From assembly GCA_020057245.1 (NCBI GenBank), contig JAGVGD010000098.1:1-34302 (forward strand): 34,302 nt of DNA, written 5' to 3'. The DNA comes from Thiobacillus sp. (GTDB lineage: Bacteria; Pseudomonadota; Gammaproteobacteria; Burkholderiales; Thiobacillaceae). The notes beneath the pieces were generated by a model. That model worked only from the letters and a program-made list of their open reading frames with translations. It searched no databases and was not told the origin of the DNA. Below are positions 27,759-34,302 of this stretch, piece after piece. How positions within the stretch are numbered: the stretch's first letter is position 1; every line of letters begins with the position of its first letter. The position numbers were made by a program, and so were the translations under genes.

Positions 27759-28465
27759 TTGCCCCGCGGCACAAACAAATATCCCTGTCCTCGTTGAGTG
27801 CGGATGTAAGCCGGACTGGCAGGGTCATCCTCGATTTTCTTGCGCAGGCGATTCACCCGCACGTCGATACTGCGATCGAACGGGTCGCGTTCGAAGCCAC
27901 GCAGCTGGTCCATCAACCAGTCGCGCGACAGCGCACGGTTGGCATGGCCGACAAAGATTTCCAGCAGTTCGTATTCGCCGCCGGTCAGCACGATTTCGCT
28001 GCCATCGCGGGTGAGGGTGCGGGCATCGAGATTGACGACGAACGGTCCGAACACAAAGGTTTTGGCCGGCGCCGCGACCGCCTGCGCGGGTGCCGCATCA
28101 TGCCGCCGCAGCACAGCGCGAATGCGCGCCAGCAATTCGCGCGGGTTGAAAGGCTTGGGCAGGTAGTCGTCCGCGCCGACCTCCAGTCCAATGATGCGGT
28201 CGATATCCTCGCCCTTGGCCGACAGCATGATGATGGGCGGAAATCCCGGCTGCGCGCGCAGGCGGCGGGCAACCGACAGGCCGTCCTCGCCCGGCATCAT
28301 CCAGTCGAGCACCACCAGCTGCGGCAGACGCACCGCCAATAGCCGGCCCAGCGCGGCCGCATCGGCCGCCATCTCGACCGCGTAGCCTTGCGTACCCAGA
28401 TACTCGGCCACCAGTTCACGGATGCCGGGGTCGTCATCGGTCACGTAAATCAGATCTTTTTTCAT
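27752..28465 (-). CDS. ompR: OmpR-family response regulator
   Basis: 237 residues from the ATG at 28465; longer in-frame readings run into the upstream regulatory region. Receiver domain: acidic cluster DDD at 10-12, phosphorylated Asp54 in LVVLDWMMPGEDGLS, IIMLSAKGEDIDRIIGLEVGADDYLPKPFNPRELLARIRAVLRR, which is very close to E. coli OmpR. The C-terminal winged helix (LTGGEYELLEIFVGHANRALS; DRSIDVRVNRLRKKIEDD; GQGYLFVPRG) binds DNA. First gene of a minus-strand set with the c-di-GMP protein and the EnvZ-like kinase. A GTTACA direct repeat 40-59 bp upstream of its ATG may be its own binding site. Confidence 0.93.
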   Translation of the reverse strand: MKKDLIYVTDDDPGIRELVAEYLGTQGYAVEMAADAAALGRLLAVRLPQLVVLDWMMPGEDGLSVARRLRAQPGFPPIIMLSAKGEDIDRIIGLEVGADDYLPKPFNPRELLARIRAVLRRHDAAPAQAVAAPAKTFVFGPFVVNLDARTLTRDGSEIVLTGGEYELLEIFVGHANRALSRDWLMDQLRGFERDPFDRSIDVRVNRLRKKIEDDPASPAYIRTQRGQGYLFVPRGKD

Positions 28466-28504
28466 GCGGCAACTATAGCGCGGCATCCGCACCCTTCGCA
28501 TCCG

Positions 28505-28524
28505 GTTACAAAGCGTTACAAAAT
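28505..28524. promoter_or_regulatory. OmpR-type box: 10-bp-phased GTTACA direct repeat
   Basis: GTTACAAAGC and GTTACAAAAT stand directly in tandem at 28505-28514 and 28515-28524. OmpR-family dimers bind head-to-tail 10-bp half sites, often containing GTTACA-like cores, so this spacing is what such a regulator needs. It lies between the divergent ompR and the first small exported-protein gene and could control both. Assignment to this particular OmpR is inference. Confidence 0.55.
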
Positions 28525-28611
28525 GGCGCCTGCGTGAAACAGAACGCTTACTTTCCCCACCCAAACTGCGAAGCGTGGGAGCGAGACATCGCCCCCGCAC
28601 AAGGAGACAAC

Positions 28612-28902
28612 ATGAACACACGTCACACATGGATCGTTGGTCTGGCTGCACTGGGATGGATGCTGACCGCACCCGCCCACGCCAATCCATACGACCCGGG
28701 TGGCTCGTTCATGGTGGCCAAGGACGACCGCCGCGACGACGCCCGTCAGGCCCCGCGCAACGACAAGGCCGGTACGCGCAGCAGCGACAAGCGCGATGAC
28801 GGCCGCGACGATGCCCAGGGCTACGGCTATGGCTACGAGCGGCGACAGCAACAGGAACAAGGCAACAGCAAGGACCGTTCCGCGTCGCAGCCACGTCGCT
28901 AA
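28612..28902 (+). CDS. small exported charged protein, unknown function
   Basis: 96 residues. AAGGAG at 28601-28606 precedes the ATG. A signal peptide, WIVGLAALGWMLTAPAHA, is followed by a mature chain of about 70 residues, very hydrophilic and rich in D, R, Q and G: KDDRRDDARQ, SDKRDDGRDDAQ, then GYGYGYERRQQQEQ. This composition suggests an intrinsically disordered periplasmic protein. No domain recognised. It is the first gene downstream of the GTTACA repeat, 30 nt before the glycine-zipper gene, and probably cotranscribed with it. Confidence 0.7.
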   Translation: MNTRHTWIVGLAALGWMLTAPAHANPYDPGGSFMVAKDDRRDDARQAPRNDKAGTRSSDKRDDGRDDAQGYGYGYERRQQQEQGNSKDRSASQPRR

Positions 28903-28932
28903 CCCGCACCGCTTCACTCAAGGAGAGTCAGC

Positions 28933-29499
28933 ATGAGTACACGCATTTTCAACACGACCCTGATCGCCGCATTGCTCGCAGCCAGCGGCAGCGCCCAGGC
29001 CGACCGCCGCGACGACGATGAAATGACCGTGCGCGCCAAAGTCGTCGCCAGCGAGCCGGTGTACGAAACCATCAACGAACCGCGCAAGCAATGCTGGACC
29101 GAAACCAGCGGCCATGAAACGCAAACCTGGCGCTCGGCGCCCAACCCCGGCGGTGCCGTCCTCGGCGCCATCGCGGGCGGCCTGCTCGGCTCGACAGTCG
29201 GCAAGGGCAACGGCAAGGTCGCCGCAGCCGCCGTCGGCGCGGCCACCGGCGCTGTGGTGGGCGACCGCTGGAATAACGGCGTGGTCACCGAGTCGCGTCC
29301 CGTTCAGGTGGAACGTTGCAGCATCCAGGACAACTACCGTCAAGTGCTGGCCGGTTACGACGTGCGCTACCGCTTCAACGGTCGCGAATTCAATACCCGC
29401 CTGCCCTACGACCCGGGCAAATATCTCACCCTCAACGTGAGCTACCGCATTGCGCAGGACCAGCACGACAAGCGCTGGTCCCCAGACGGCCGCAGCTGA
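28933..29499 (+). CDS. exported glycine-zipper 2TM domain protein
   Basis: 188 residues. The signal peptide TTLIAALLAASGSAQA is followed by DRRDDDEM, echoing the previous protein. A domain with VVASEPVYETINEPRKQCW leads into the glycine-zipper hairpin GGAVLGAIAGGLLGSTVGKG ... AAAAVGAATGAVVGDRW (about 75-115), the pattern of the 17-kDa-antigen/SlyB group of envelope proteins. The C-terminal part (VERCSIQDNYRQVLAGYDVRYRFNGREFNTRLPYDPG) is the globular tail common in these proteins. There is no lipobox, so it is likely periplasmic or membrane-associated. AAGGAG precedes the start. Confidence 0.85.
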   Translation: MSTRIFNTTLIAALLAASGSAQADRRDDDEMTVRAKVVASEPVYETINEPRKQCWTETSGHETQTWRSAPNPGGAVLGAIAGGLLGSTVGKGNGKVAAAAVGAATGAVVGDRWNNGVVTESRPVQVERCSIQDNYRQVLAGYDVRYRFNGREFNTRLPYDPGKYLTLNVSYRIAQDQHDKRWSPDGRS

Positions 29500-29540
29500 T
29501 TTAGCCGCGCCCCGTCCTCATTCCTGAAAGGAAACCGATC

Positions 29541-29894
29541 ATGTTACGCACCTCATTACTTGCCGCCGTACTTCTCGCCACCCCGCTCGCCGCACTCGCC
29601 TCAGGCGGTTATTCCGCGGGCGGCCATAGCAGCCGCGTCGTTGTCAGCGAGCCAAGCGTCGCCGTTTCCATCGGCGCGCCGCTCAGCGGGTTCAATTTTT
29701 ATTACCAGAGTGGGGGCTTTTACGCGCCGGTGGCGCCGGTCTACTACCGCGCCCCGGTGATCGTGCGGGCGCCGTATTACCCGCCGCATCGCGTGCAGCA
29801 TTACCCCGCGCGCCACGACTGGCATGGCGGGGGGCGCCATCACCGCGACCGCGACGACGATCATCGCGGGCGGGGCCATGGCCGGGACGATTGA
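29541..29894 (+). CDS. small exported His/Asp-rich protein
   Basis: 117 residues. Signal peptide LLAAVLLATPLAALA; the mature N-terminus is Gly/Ser-rich; the middle is aromatic and proline-rich (FYAPVAPVYYRAPVIVRAPYYPP). The tail HDWHGGGRHHRDRDDDHRGRGHGRDD could bind divalent metals. AAAGGA precedes the start. It is the third consecutive exported small protein in this run and probably shares the transcript. The family resembles uncharacterised exported proteins with PxYY repeats; no function assigned. Confidence 0.7.
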   Translation: MLRTSLLAAVLLATPLAALASGGYSAGGHSSRVVVSEPSVAVSIGAPLSGFNFYYQSGGFYAPVAPVYYRAPVIVRAPYYPPHRVQHYPARHDWHGGGRHHRDRDDDHRGRGHGRDD

Positions 29895-29909
29895 ACCCGG
29901 TTTGGTTTA

Positions 29910-29928
29910 CCCGCGCTGAAGGCGCGGG
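29910..29928. terminator. hairpin between the exported-protein run and cca
   Basis: CCCGCGC-TGAAG-GCGCGGG is a strong 7-bp stem between two convergent genes, 16 nt after one stop and 8 nt from the other. No U-tract on either side, so it may be a factor-dependent or bidirectional terminator. Confidence 0.4.
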
Positions 29929-29935
29929 CGTCCGC

Positions 29936-31150
29936 TCACTGCGTCAGCTTCCAGGCCTCAACGGCAGCCGCGCGCGCACGGAACACCGCTTCGCGCACCT
30001 TGTCGGGCACGGCCGCCTGAGCCACTTCACCAGCATCGACTGCGCGGGCGACCGCAAACGCCTGCATCAAATAGGCGGGCGCGGGGAACGCGCGCGTCTC
30101 ATACCCCGGACGGCCGCGAAAATCGCATTCGCAGGCCTGTAAAAACTCGGTGAAGCGTTGCGGGCGGCGAAATGCATCGACGCGTTCGAGCAACTCGATC
30201 ACTGTGGCGGCGCGCAGCTCTGGCGCACGGTGCACGTTGCCATGGTCGCGTGCGACCGCAATAGCCAGATCGCGACAATCGGCCGGTACGCGCACGCGTT
30301 CGCACAGCGCGCGCACCCGTTCGACGCTTTTGGCTTCATGACCGTGATGCTTCGGCCACAGTTCGGGCGGCGTCGCACCCTTGCCGAGATCGTGGGTCAG
30401 TGCGGCAAAGCGCACCGGCAGGCTGTAGCCCTGAGCGGCGGCCCAGTCGACGACGAGCATGACATGGACGCCGGTGTCGATTTCGGGATGATGGGCGGGC
30501 GGCTGCGGCACGCCGAACAGGCAGTCTATTTCGGGAAACAGCCGCGCCAGCGCGCCGCAGTCGCGCAGCACCTGGAACATGCGCGAAGGCTGCGCTTCCA
30601 TCAGGCCGCGCGCAATTTCCTGCCACACGCGCTCGGGCACCAATGCGTCGACCTCGCCTGCGTCCACCATCTGCTGCATCAGCGCCCGAGTTTCCTCTGC
30701 CACCGTAAAGTCGGTGAAGCGCGCGGCAAAGCGCGCTAGCCGCAGGATGCGTACCGGGTCTTCGGCGAAGGCGGCGCTGACGTGGCGAAAGACTTTCGCC
30801 GCCAGATCGCGCTGCCCGCCGTACGGGTCGATCAGCTTGCCGTCGCCGTCCTCGGCCATCGCATTGATGGTGAGATCGCGCCGCGACAAATCCTGCTCCA
30901 GTGTGACATCGGGCGCGGCATGCACGGTGAACCCCTTGTAGCCCTTGCCGGATTTGCGTTCGGTGCGCGCCAGCGCGTATTCGGCATGGCTGTCGGGATG
31001 GAGAAAAACCGGAAAGTCCTTGCCCACCGGCTGGTAGCCCAGCGCCACCATCTGTTCAGGGGTGGCGCCGACGACCACGTAATCGCGATCGACTACGGGC
31101 AGGCCCAGCAAACGATCGCGCACGGCGCCGCCGACGATATAGGTTTTCAT
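29936..31150 (-). CDS. cca: multifunctional CCA-adding enzyme
   Basis: Adds or repairs the 3' CCA of tRNA without a template. 404 residues from the ATG at 31150. [16 protein letters not shown] is the nucleotidyltransferase start, [11 protein letters not shown] supplies the DxD metal site, [10 protein letters not shown] the tRNA/nucleotide-selecting motif, and [16 protein letters not shown] the neck. The C-terminal HD domain ([26 protein letters not shown]) is present, as in E. coli Cca, giving phosphatase/phosphodiesterase activities. The start overlaps the stop of the DUF2007 gene in an ATGA, which argues for coupled translation and against an in-frame start at 31171. Confidence 0.96.
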   Translation of the reverse strand: MKTYIVGGAVRDRLLGLPVVDRDYVVVGATPEQMVALGYQPVGKDFPVFLHPDSHAEYALARTERKSGKGYKGFTVHAAPDVTLEQDLSRRDLTINAMAEDGDGKLIDPYGGQRDLAAKVFRHVSAAFAEDPVRILRLARFAARFTDFTVAEETRALMQQMVDAGEVDALVPERVWQEIARGLMEAQPSRMFQVLRDCGALARLFPEIDCLFGVPQPPAHHPEIDTGVHVMLVVDWAAAQGYSLPVRFAALTHDLGKGATPPELWPKHHGHEAKSVERVRALCERVRVPADCRDLAIAVARDHGNVHRAPELRAATVIELLERVDAFRRPQRFTEFLQACECDFRGRPGYETRAFPAPAYLMQAFAVARAVDAGEVAQAAVPDKVREAVFRARAAAVEAWKLTQ

Positions 31151-31365
31151 GACGGGCTGGCCGCCTCCCACCTCAGGATCGCTTCACGCGCCCGCTCGTA
31201 GCCGTCCTCGTCCACCAGCAGACGCACCAGTCCGTGCGCCGGCAACTCGCCTACCCCGCCTTGCAGATAAGCGCCGACTACCTGAACAGCGATGCCCTCC
31301 TGCGCAAGATAGCCTTGGAGAATATGGGCTTCAACCGCATTCGACGCCTCATATACGGTTTGCAT
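31147..31365 (-). CDS. DUF2007 family small protein
   Basis: 72 residues: [20 protein letters not shown] begins the family pattern, then [20 protein letters not shown] and [21 protein letters not shown]2007 proteins are small ferredoxin-fold-like cytosolic proteins of unknown role, thought to be signal-transducing by analogy only. Starts 5 nt after the NDUFA9-like stop and overlaps cca by 4 nt, so it belongs to the same operon. Confidence 0.85.
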   Translation of the reverse strand: MQTVYEASNAVEAHILQGYLAQEGIAVQVVGAYLQGGVGELPAHGLVRLLVDEDGYERAREAILRWEAASPS

Positions 31366-31370
31366 GAATG

Positions 31371-32408
31371 CTAGCGGCCAGCGCCTTCACGGTAGGCGTC
31401 GTAACGCGCGCGTGGCGAATCGTCTCGGAGGTATTCGGGCGCGATCGCTTCGAGCGCGACAGGCTGGAAGCCGAACACGTCCGGCCAGCCGCCCTTGCAG
31501 ACGTTGTCGGTGCACATGGCGTAGTGGTTGTCGCGCGTCATCAGCTTTCTGCCGGGTTTGAACTCCAGCGCCCAAGCCTGCAGAAAAGACGCGAAATTGC
31601 CCAGCGGAATCAGGCTGCGTTTCTTGCCGATGATTTCGCCAACGTAGTTCACCAGCTCTTTCAGGCTGTAGGCCTTGGGGCCGCACAGGTCGTAGGTCTG
31701 GCCATAGGTCGCGGTGTTGTCGAGGCTGTCGGCAAAGGCGCGTGCAACGTCGTCGACGTGTACCGGCGCAAAGCGTGCAGCGGCATTGGCCAGCGGCATC
31801 ACCGGGAAAGTCTTGAGCAGGCCGGCGAACATATTGAGGAAGGAATCGCCACGGCCGAAGATGACCGACGGACGGAAAACAGTCACGTTCAGCCCGTAGC
31901 CGTGAATCAGCTTGGGGCCGTTGAGATACCAGTTTTCGTGTTCGATATGGTGGACGCCGGATTCGCGCACCAGGAATTCGGCCACGCCCTTGGAGCGCTG
32001 ATAGGCCGAACGCGAATTGGGATGGGCGCCGAGCGCGCTCATGTGCAGCAGGCGGCGAACGCCCGCTTCGCCGCAGGCATGGATCACCTTGCGCGTCAGC
32101 TCGATATGGGTCTGATGGAAATCGCCGCGGCGTGCACTCGGCAGGTCGACACGGCCGATCCGGTTCTCGTGCAGGATGCCGACCAGATTGATCACGGCGT
32201 CCATGCCGCGGAAGTTGCGGATCAGGTCCTGCTGGTCATGCACGTCGGCCTCGATCACTTCTACCGTGGGCAGCAGGATCAGTTCCTTGGCCATTTCGCG
32301 ACGGTGGCTCAGGACGCGTACCTTGAGGCCGCGGGCGGCGAGCTGGCTGACGAGATGGGAACCGACAAAACCGGAGCCCCCCAAGATGCAAATGCGTTCG
32401 ATCTTCAT
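31371..32408 (-). CDS. NDUFA9-like NAD(P)-binding epimerase/dehydratase-family protein
   Basis: 345 residues with an atypical short-chain dehydrogenase fold: Rossmann motif ICILGGSGFVGSHLVSQL, VEVIEADVHDQQDL, INLVGIL, and SAYQRSKGVAEFLV with the Tyr-x3-Lys pair. The overall sequence resembles the complex I accessory subunit NDUFA9 family, widespread in betaproteobacteria as stand-alone proteins; the substrate is unknown. A 65-bp gap separates it from slt upstream and probably contains a promoter (AT-rich TTATCTGTATATAAGG on the plus strand near 32419-32434). DUF2007 and cca follow closely. Confidence 0.88.
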   Translation of the reverse strand: MKIERICILGGSGFVGSHLVSQLAARGLKVRVLSHRREMAKELILLPTVEVIEADVHDQQDLIRNFRGMDAVINLVGILHENRIGRVDLPSARRGDFHQTHIELTRKVIHACGEAGVRRLLHMSALGAHPNSRSAYQRSKGVAEFLVRESGVHHIEHENWYLNGPKLIHGYGLNVTVFRPSVIFGRGDSFLNMFAGLLKTFPVMPLANAAARFAPVHVDDVARAFADSLDNTATYGQTYDLCGPKAYSLKELVNYVGEIIGKKRSLIPLGNFASFLQAWALEFKPGRKLMTRDNHYAMCTDNVCKGGWPDVFGFQPVALEAIAPEYLRDDSPRARYDAYREGAGR

Positions 32409-32473
32409 GATTATTTAAGGTTATCTGTATATAAGGCGATCCTGATTTTAGCGCGGAACACCTGAATTGCGCG

Positions 32474-34302
32474 CTATTCGTCCCCGGCTGACGCATCGGC
32501 AGGCTCGGCGGCAACCGCGGTCTTGCGCGGCGGCACCACGCCCAGCCGGTCTTTCAGCAGCACCGACGGCTGGCCGAAGCGCTGGGCGTAATACATGGCG
32601 TTGCTCATCACCTTTTTGACGTAATCGCGGGTTTCGGCGAACGGAATCGACTCAATGTAGACCGCGGCCTCCATCGGCTGGCTGCTGCGCCAGCGCTGCG
32701 CCCGTCCCGGGCCTGCGTTGTAGGCGGCGGTGGCGAGCACCGGCGAACCATCGAGACTGGTCTGCACATGCTTCAGGTAGTAGGAGCCGAACTGAATATT
32801 GCGCGCGGGATCCTGCATCTCGCGAGTGTCGAAGCCCTTGATCCCCAGCCGCTGCGCAATCCAGCGCGAGGTGGCAGGCATGATCTGCATCAGACCGGCT
32901 GCGCCCACACTGGAGCGGGCGACGTTGATGAAGCGGCTCTCCTGCCGCATCAGGCCGAACACCCAGGCTTCGTCGATCTGGTTGTCGCGGGCGGCCTGCT
33001 GCGCCAGTTCGCGATACGGCGCCAGAAAGCGCAACTCGAAGTCGTGCAGCTCGCGGGTGCGTTCGGCGGTATTGATGGCGCGGTCGTACCACGCCATTTG
33101 CCGCGCTACTTCGGCCGCGGCCAGCAGCTGGGTGTCGGAAAAGTCCTGGATCGCCCAGCTCCACTCCAGCGCGGCATCGCTGCGCAGGTCGAGCGCGTAC
33201 AAGGCCTGCGCCCGTGCAATGCCGGGATTGCGCGCAATCGCCGCCACATTCTCGCCGCCGGTTTTGACATTGATCTGCGGGGCCGATATCACCGGCCCCA
33301 GTTCCTCCTGCGCCAGCTGGCCGTAGTAGTGATGCTCGCGCGACAGCGGCAGGAAAATCGCGTTCGCCGCCTGCCGCTGGCCGTTGGCCTGCAACGCACG
33401 TGCACGCCAGTAGCGCCAGACCGGCTGCGCGCGCGACGACTCGGCCATGCTTTCGATCACCCGTTGCACGGTTTTCCAGTCGTCCTCGCGCAGCGCTGCG
33501 CGTGCCCACCATTCGCGCTGAAAATCAGTCACGGTGACGTAACCTGCCTGCTGATACCAGGCGAGCGCGACCGGCTCATGGCGGCGCGCAGCCCAGGTGG
33601 CGAGCCGCGCCCAGGCGACCTGCTGCTCGGCCTCGCTCAGCTTCGCCGCCACTTTCTGCAATGCAGACTCGGCCGAACGGGAATTGTTTTTTGCAACCTG
33701 ATCCAGTGCATACAAGGCCAGCTCGCGCTCGCCGCGCTGCTTGAAATCCAGCTTGCCGTTGCTCAACAAGCGTGCCGGATCGCGCGCCGCCTGATCGAAT
33801 ACGCCCGCGGCGGGACGCTGCGCTTCCGGCAGGGCGCGGGACACCGCCTGCGCGACCCGCAGATTGCCCGCCTCCAGCGCCAGCCGCATGCGCCGCCACA
33901 CATCCTCCTCATTGATGAGCCCGGCTTCCATCAACAGGCTGAACAGGGGATCGCAGGCATTCGGCAGATCGCGTCCGCTGAACCACAAGGCCACCGCCTC
34001 GCGCGCCTGGCTGCGGTTGCCCTGCGCCCATTCGGCGCGGTAGGCGTAGCAGCGATGCGTCGCATCCGGCTTCTGCAGGGCGGGATACTCCGCCAGGTAT
34101 TGCGCCCAGGCGGAACGCACGCCCAGCGACTTGAGCCAATCGCTGCGCACCAGCTCGGCCACGCGACTGCCCGGATAGCGCGCCAGAAAATCGGCCACGC
34201 GGGCTTCATCGCCGCGGCCCGCCAGCATCAAACGCCAGTACTCGACATACGGCATCAGGACATGCTCGGCAGGCACCTCGGCCGCGGCGCGTTCGAGGGC
34301 GG
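32474..34302 (-). CDS. slt: soluble lytic murein transglycosylase, N-terminus beyond window
   Basis: Periplasmic lytic transglycosylase that cleaves glycan strands to 1,6-anhydro-MurNAc products. The frame is open to the right edge (609 codons visible); the signal peptide must lie outside, so an internal GTG at 34276 is not the start. The long alpha-superhelical part is followed by the catalytic domain: WVFGLMRQESRFINVARSSVGAAGLMQIMPATSRW with the catalytic Glu in RQESR, FDTREMQDPARNIQFGSYYL, and TAAYNAGPGRAQRW. Ends with an acidic tail ADASAGDE. It is the second lytic transglycosylase of the window. Confidence 0.93.
   Translation of the reverse strand, partial: ALERAAAEVPAEHVLMPYVEYWRLMLAGRGDEARVADFLARYPGSRVAELVRSDWLKSLGVRSAWAQYLAEYPALQKPDATHRCYAYRAEWAQGNRSQAREAVALWFSGRDLPNACDPLFSLLMEAGLINEEDVWRRMRLALEAGNLRVAQAVSRALPEAQRPAAGVFDQAARDPARLLSNGKLDFKQRGERELALYALDQVAKNNSRSAESALQKVAAKLSEAEQQVAWARLATWAARRHEPVALAWYQQAGYVTVTDFQREWWARAALREDDWKTVQRVIESMAESSRAQPVWRYWRARALQANGQRQAANAIFLPLSREHHYYGQLAQEELGPVISAPQINVKTGGENVAAIARNPGIARAQALYALDLRSDAALEWSWAIQDFSDTQLLAAAEVARQMAWYDRAINTAERTRELHDFELRFLAPYRELAQQAARDNQIDEAWVFGLMRQESRFINVARSSVGAAGLMQIMPATSRWIAQRLGIKGFDTREMQDPARNIQFGSYYLKHVQTSLDGSPVLATAAYNAGPGRAQRWRSSQPMEAAVYIESIPFAETRDYVKKVMSNAMYYAQRFGQPSVLLKDRLGVVPPRKTAVAAEPADASAGDE

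Overview
This 34.3 kb window looks like chromosome from a GC-rich betaproteobacterium. The most likely home is Nitrosomonadales, for example a Thiobacillus-like lineage; that placement rests on gene content and order from general knowledge and was not computed. Supporting features are amgK/murU next to lptD-surA-pdxA-rsmA, an alpha2beta2 glycyl-tRNA synthetase followed by gmhB-plsC-ygjP-like-gloA, and slt - NDUFA9-like - DUF2007 - cca. I see no tRNA or rRNA gene, CRISPR array, transposase or phage gene.

Layout. (1) 1-3138, minus strand: cell-wall recycling genes amgK and murU, then pepP, which is cut by the left edge. A ~460 bp gap between amgK and murU is packed with inverted repeats. (2) 3215-9166, plus strand: the outer-membrane biogenesis block lptD-surA, overlapping or nearly touching pdxA, then rsmA and a DUF4202 gene. 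(3) 9198-15399, minus strand: an apparent operon reading glyQ-glyS-gmhB-plsC-metallopeptidase-gloA-small membrane protein-VOC protein, with ATGA overlaps at glyQ/glyS and gmhB/plsC. (4) 15661-17238, plus: a MltF-like lipoprotein. (5) 17349-19622, minus, visibly lower GC: a BrnT/BrnA toxin-antitoxin pair and an unrecognised 513-aa membrane protein with an internally duplicated architecture; this looks like accessory DNA. (6) 19701-21668, minus: an ABC-F ATPase of the YheS type. (7) 21895-22269, plus: a sigma-54 type promoter in front of two tandem, mutually homologous small genes (50 and 56 codons) that I cannot assign to any known family. (8) 22272-28465, minus: ompR, a PilZ-DUF1631-GGDEF-EAL giant, and an EnvZ-like kinase. 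(9) 28505-29894, plus: a 10-bp-phased GTTACA direct repeat followed by three small exported proteins. (10) 29936-34302, minus: slt (cut by the right edge), an NDUFA9-like protein, a DUF2007 protein and cca.

How the parts fit. Much of the window serves the cell envelope: LptD and its chaperone SurA, heptose phosphate for LPS (GmhB), phospholipid acylation (PlsC), murein turnover (Slt, MltF-like) and murein-sugar salvage (AmgK/MurU). The OmpR/EnvZ pair, with a c-di-GMP protein lodged between its two genes and an OmpR-like box in front of exported proteins, reads as an envelope-sensing module. The most novel-looking item is the tandem small-protein pair at 21947-22269. It has a good Shine-Dalgarno, a TAATG stop/start overlap and a near-consensus -24/-12 promoter. 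Next are the duplicated membrane protein beside brnTA, and the OmpR / c-di-GMP / EnvZ arrangement.
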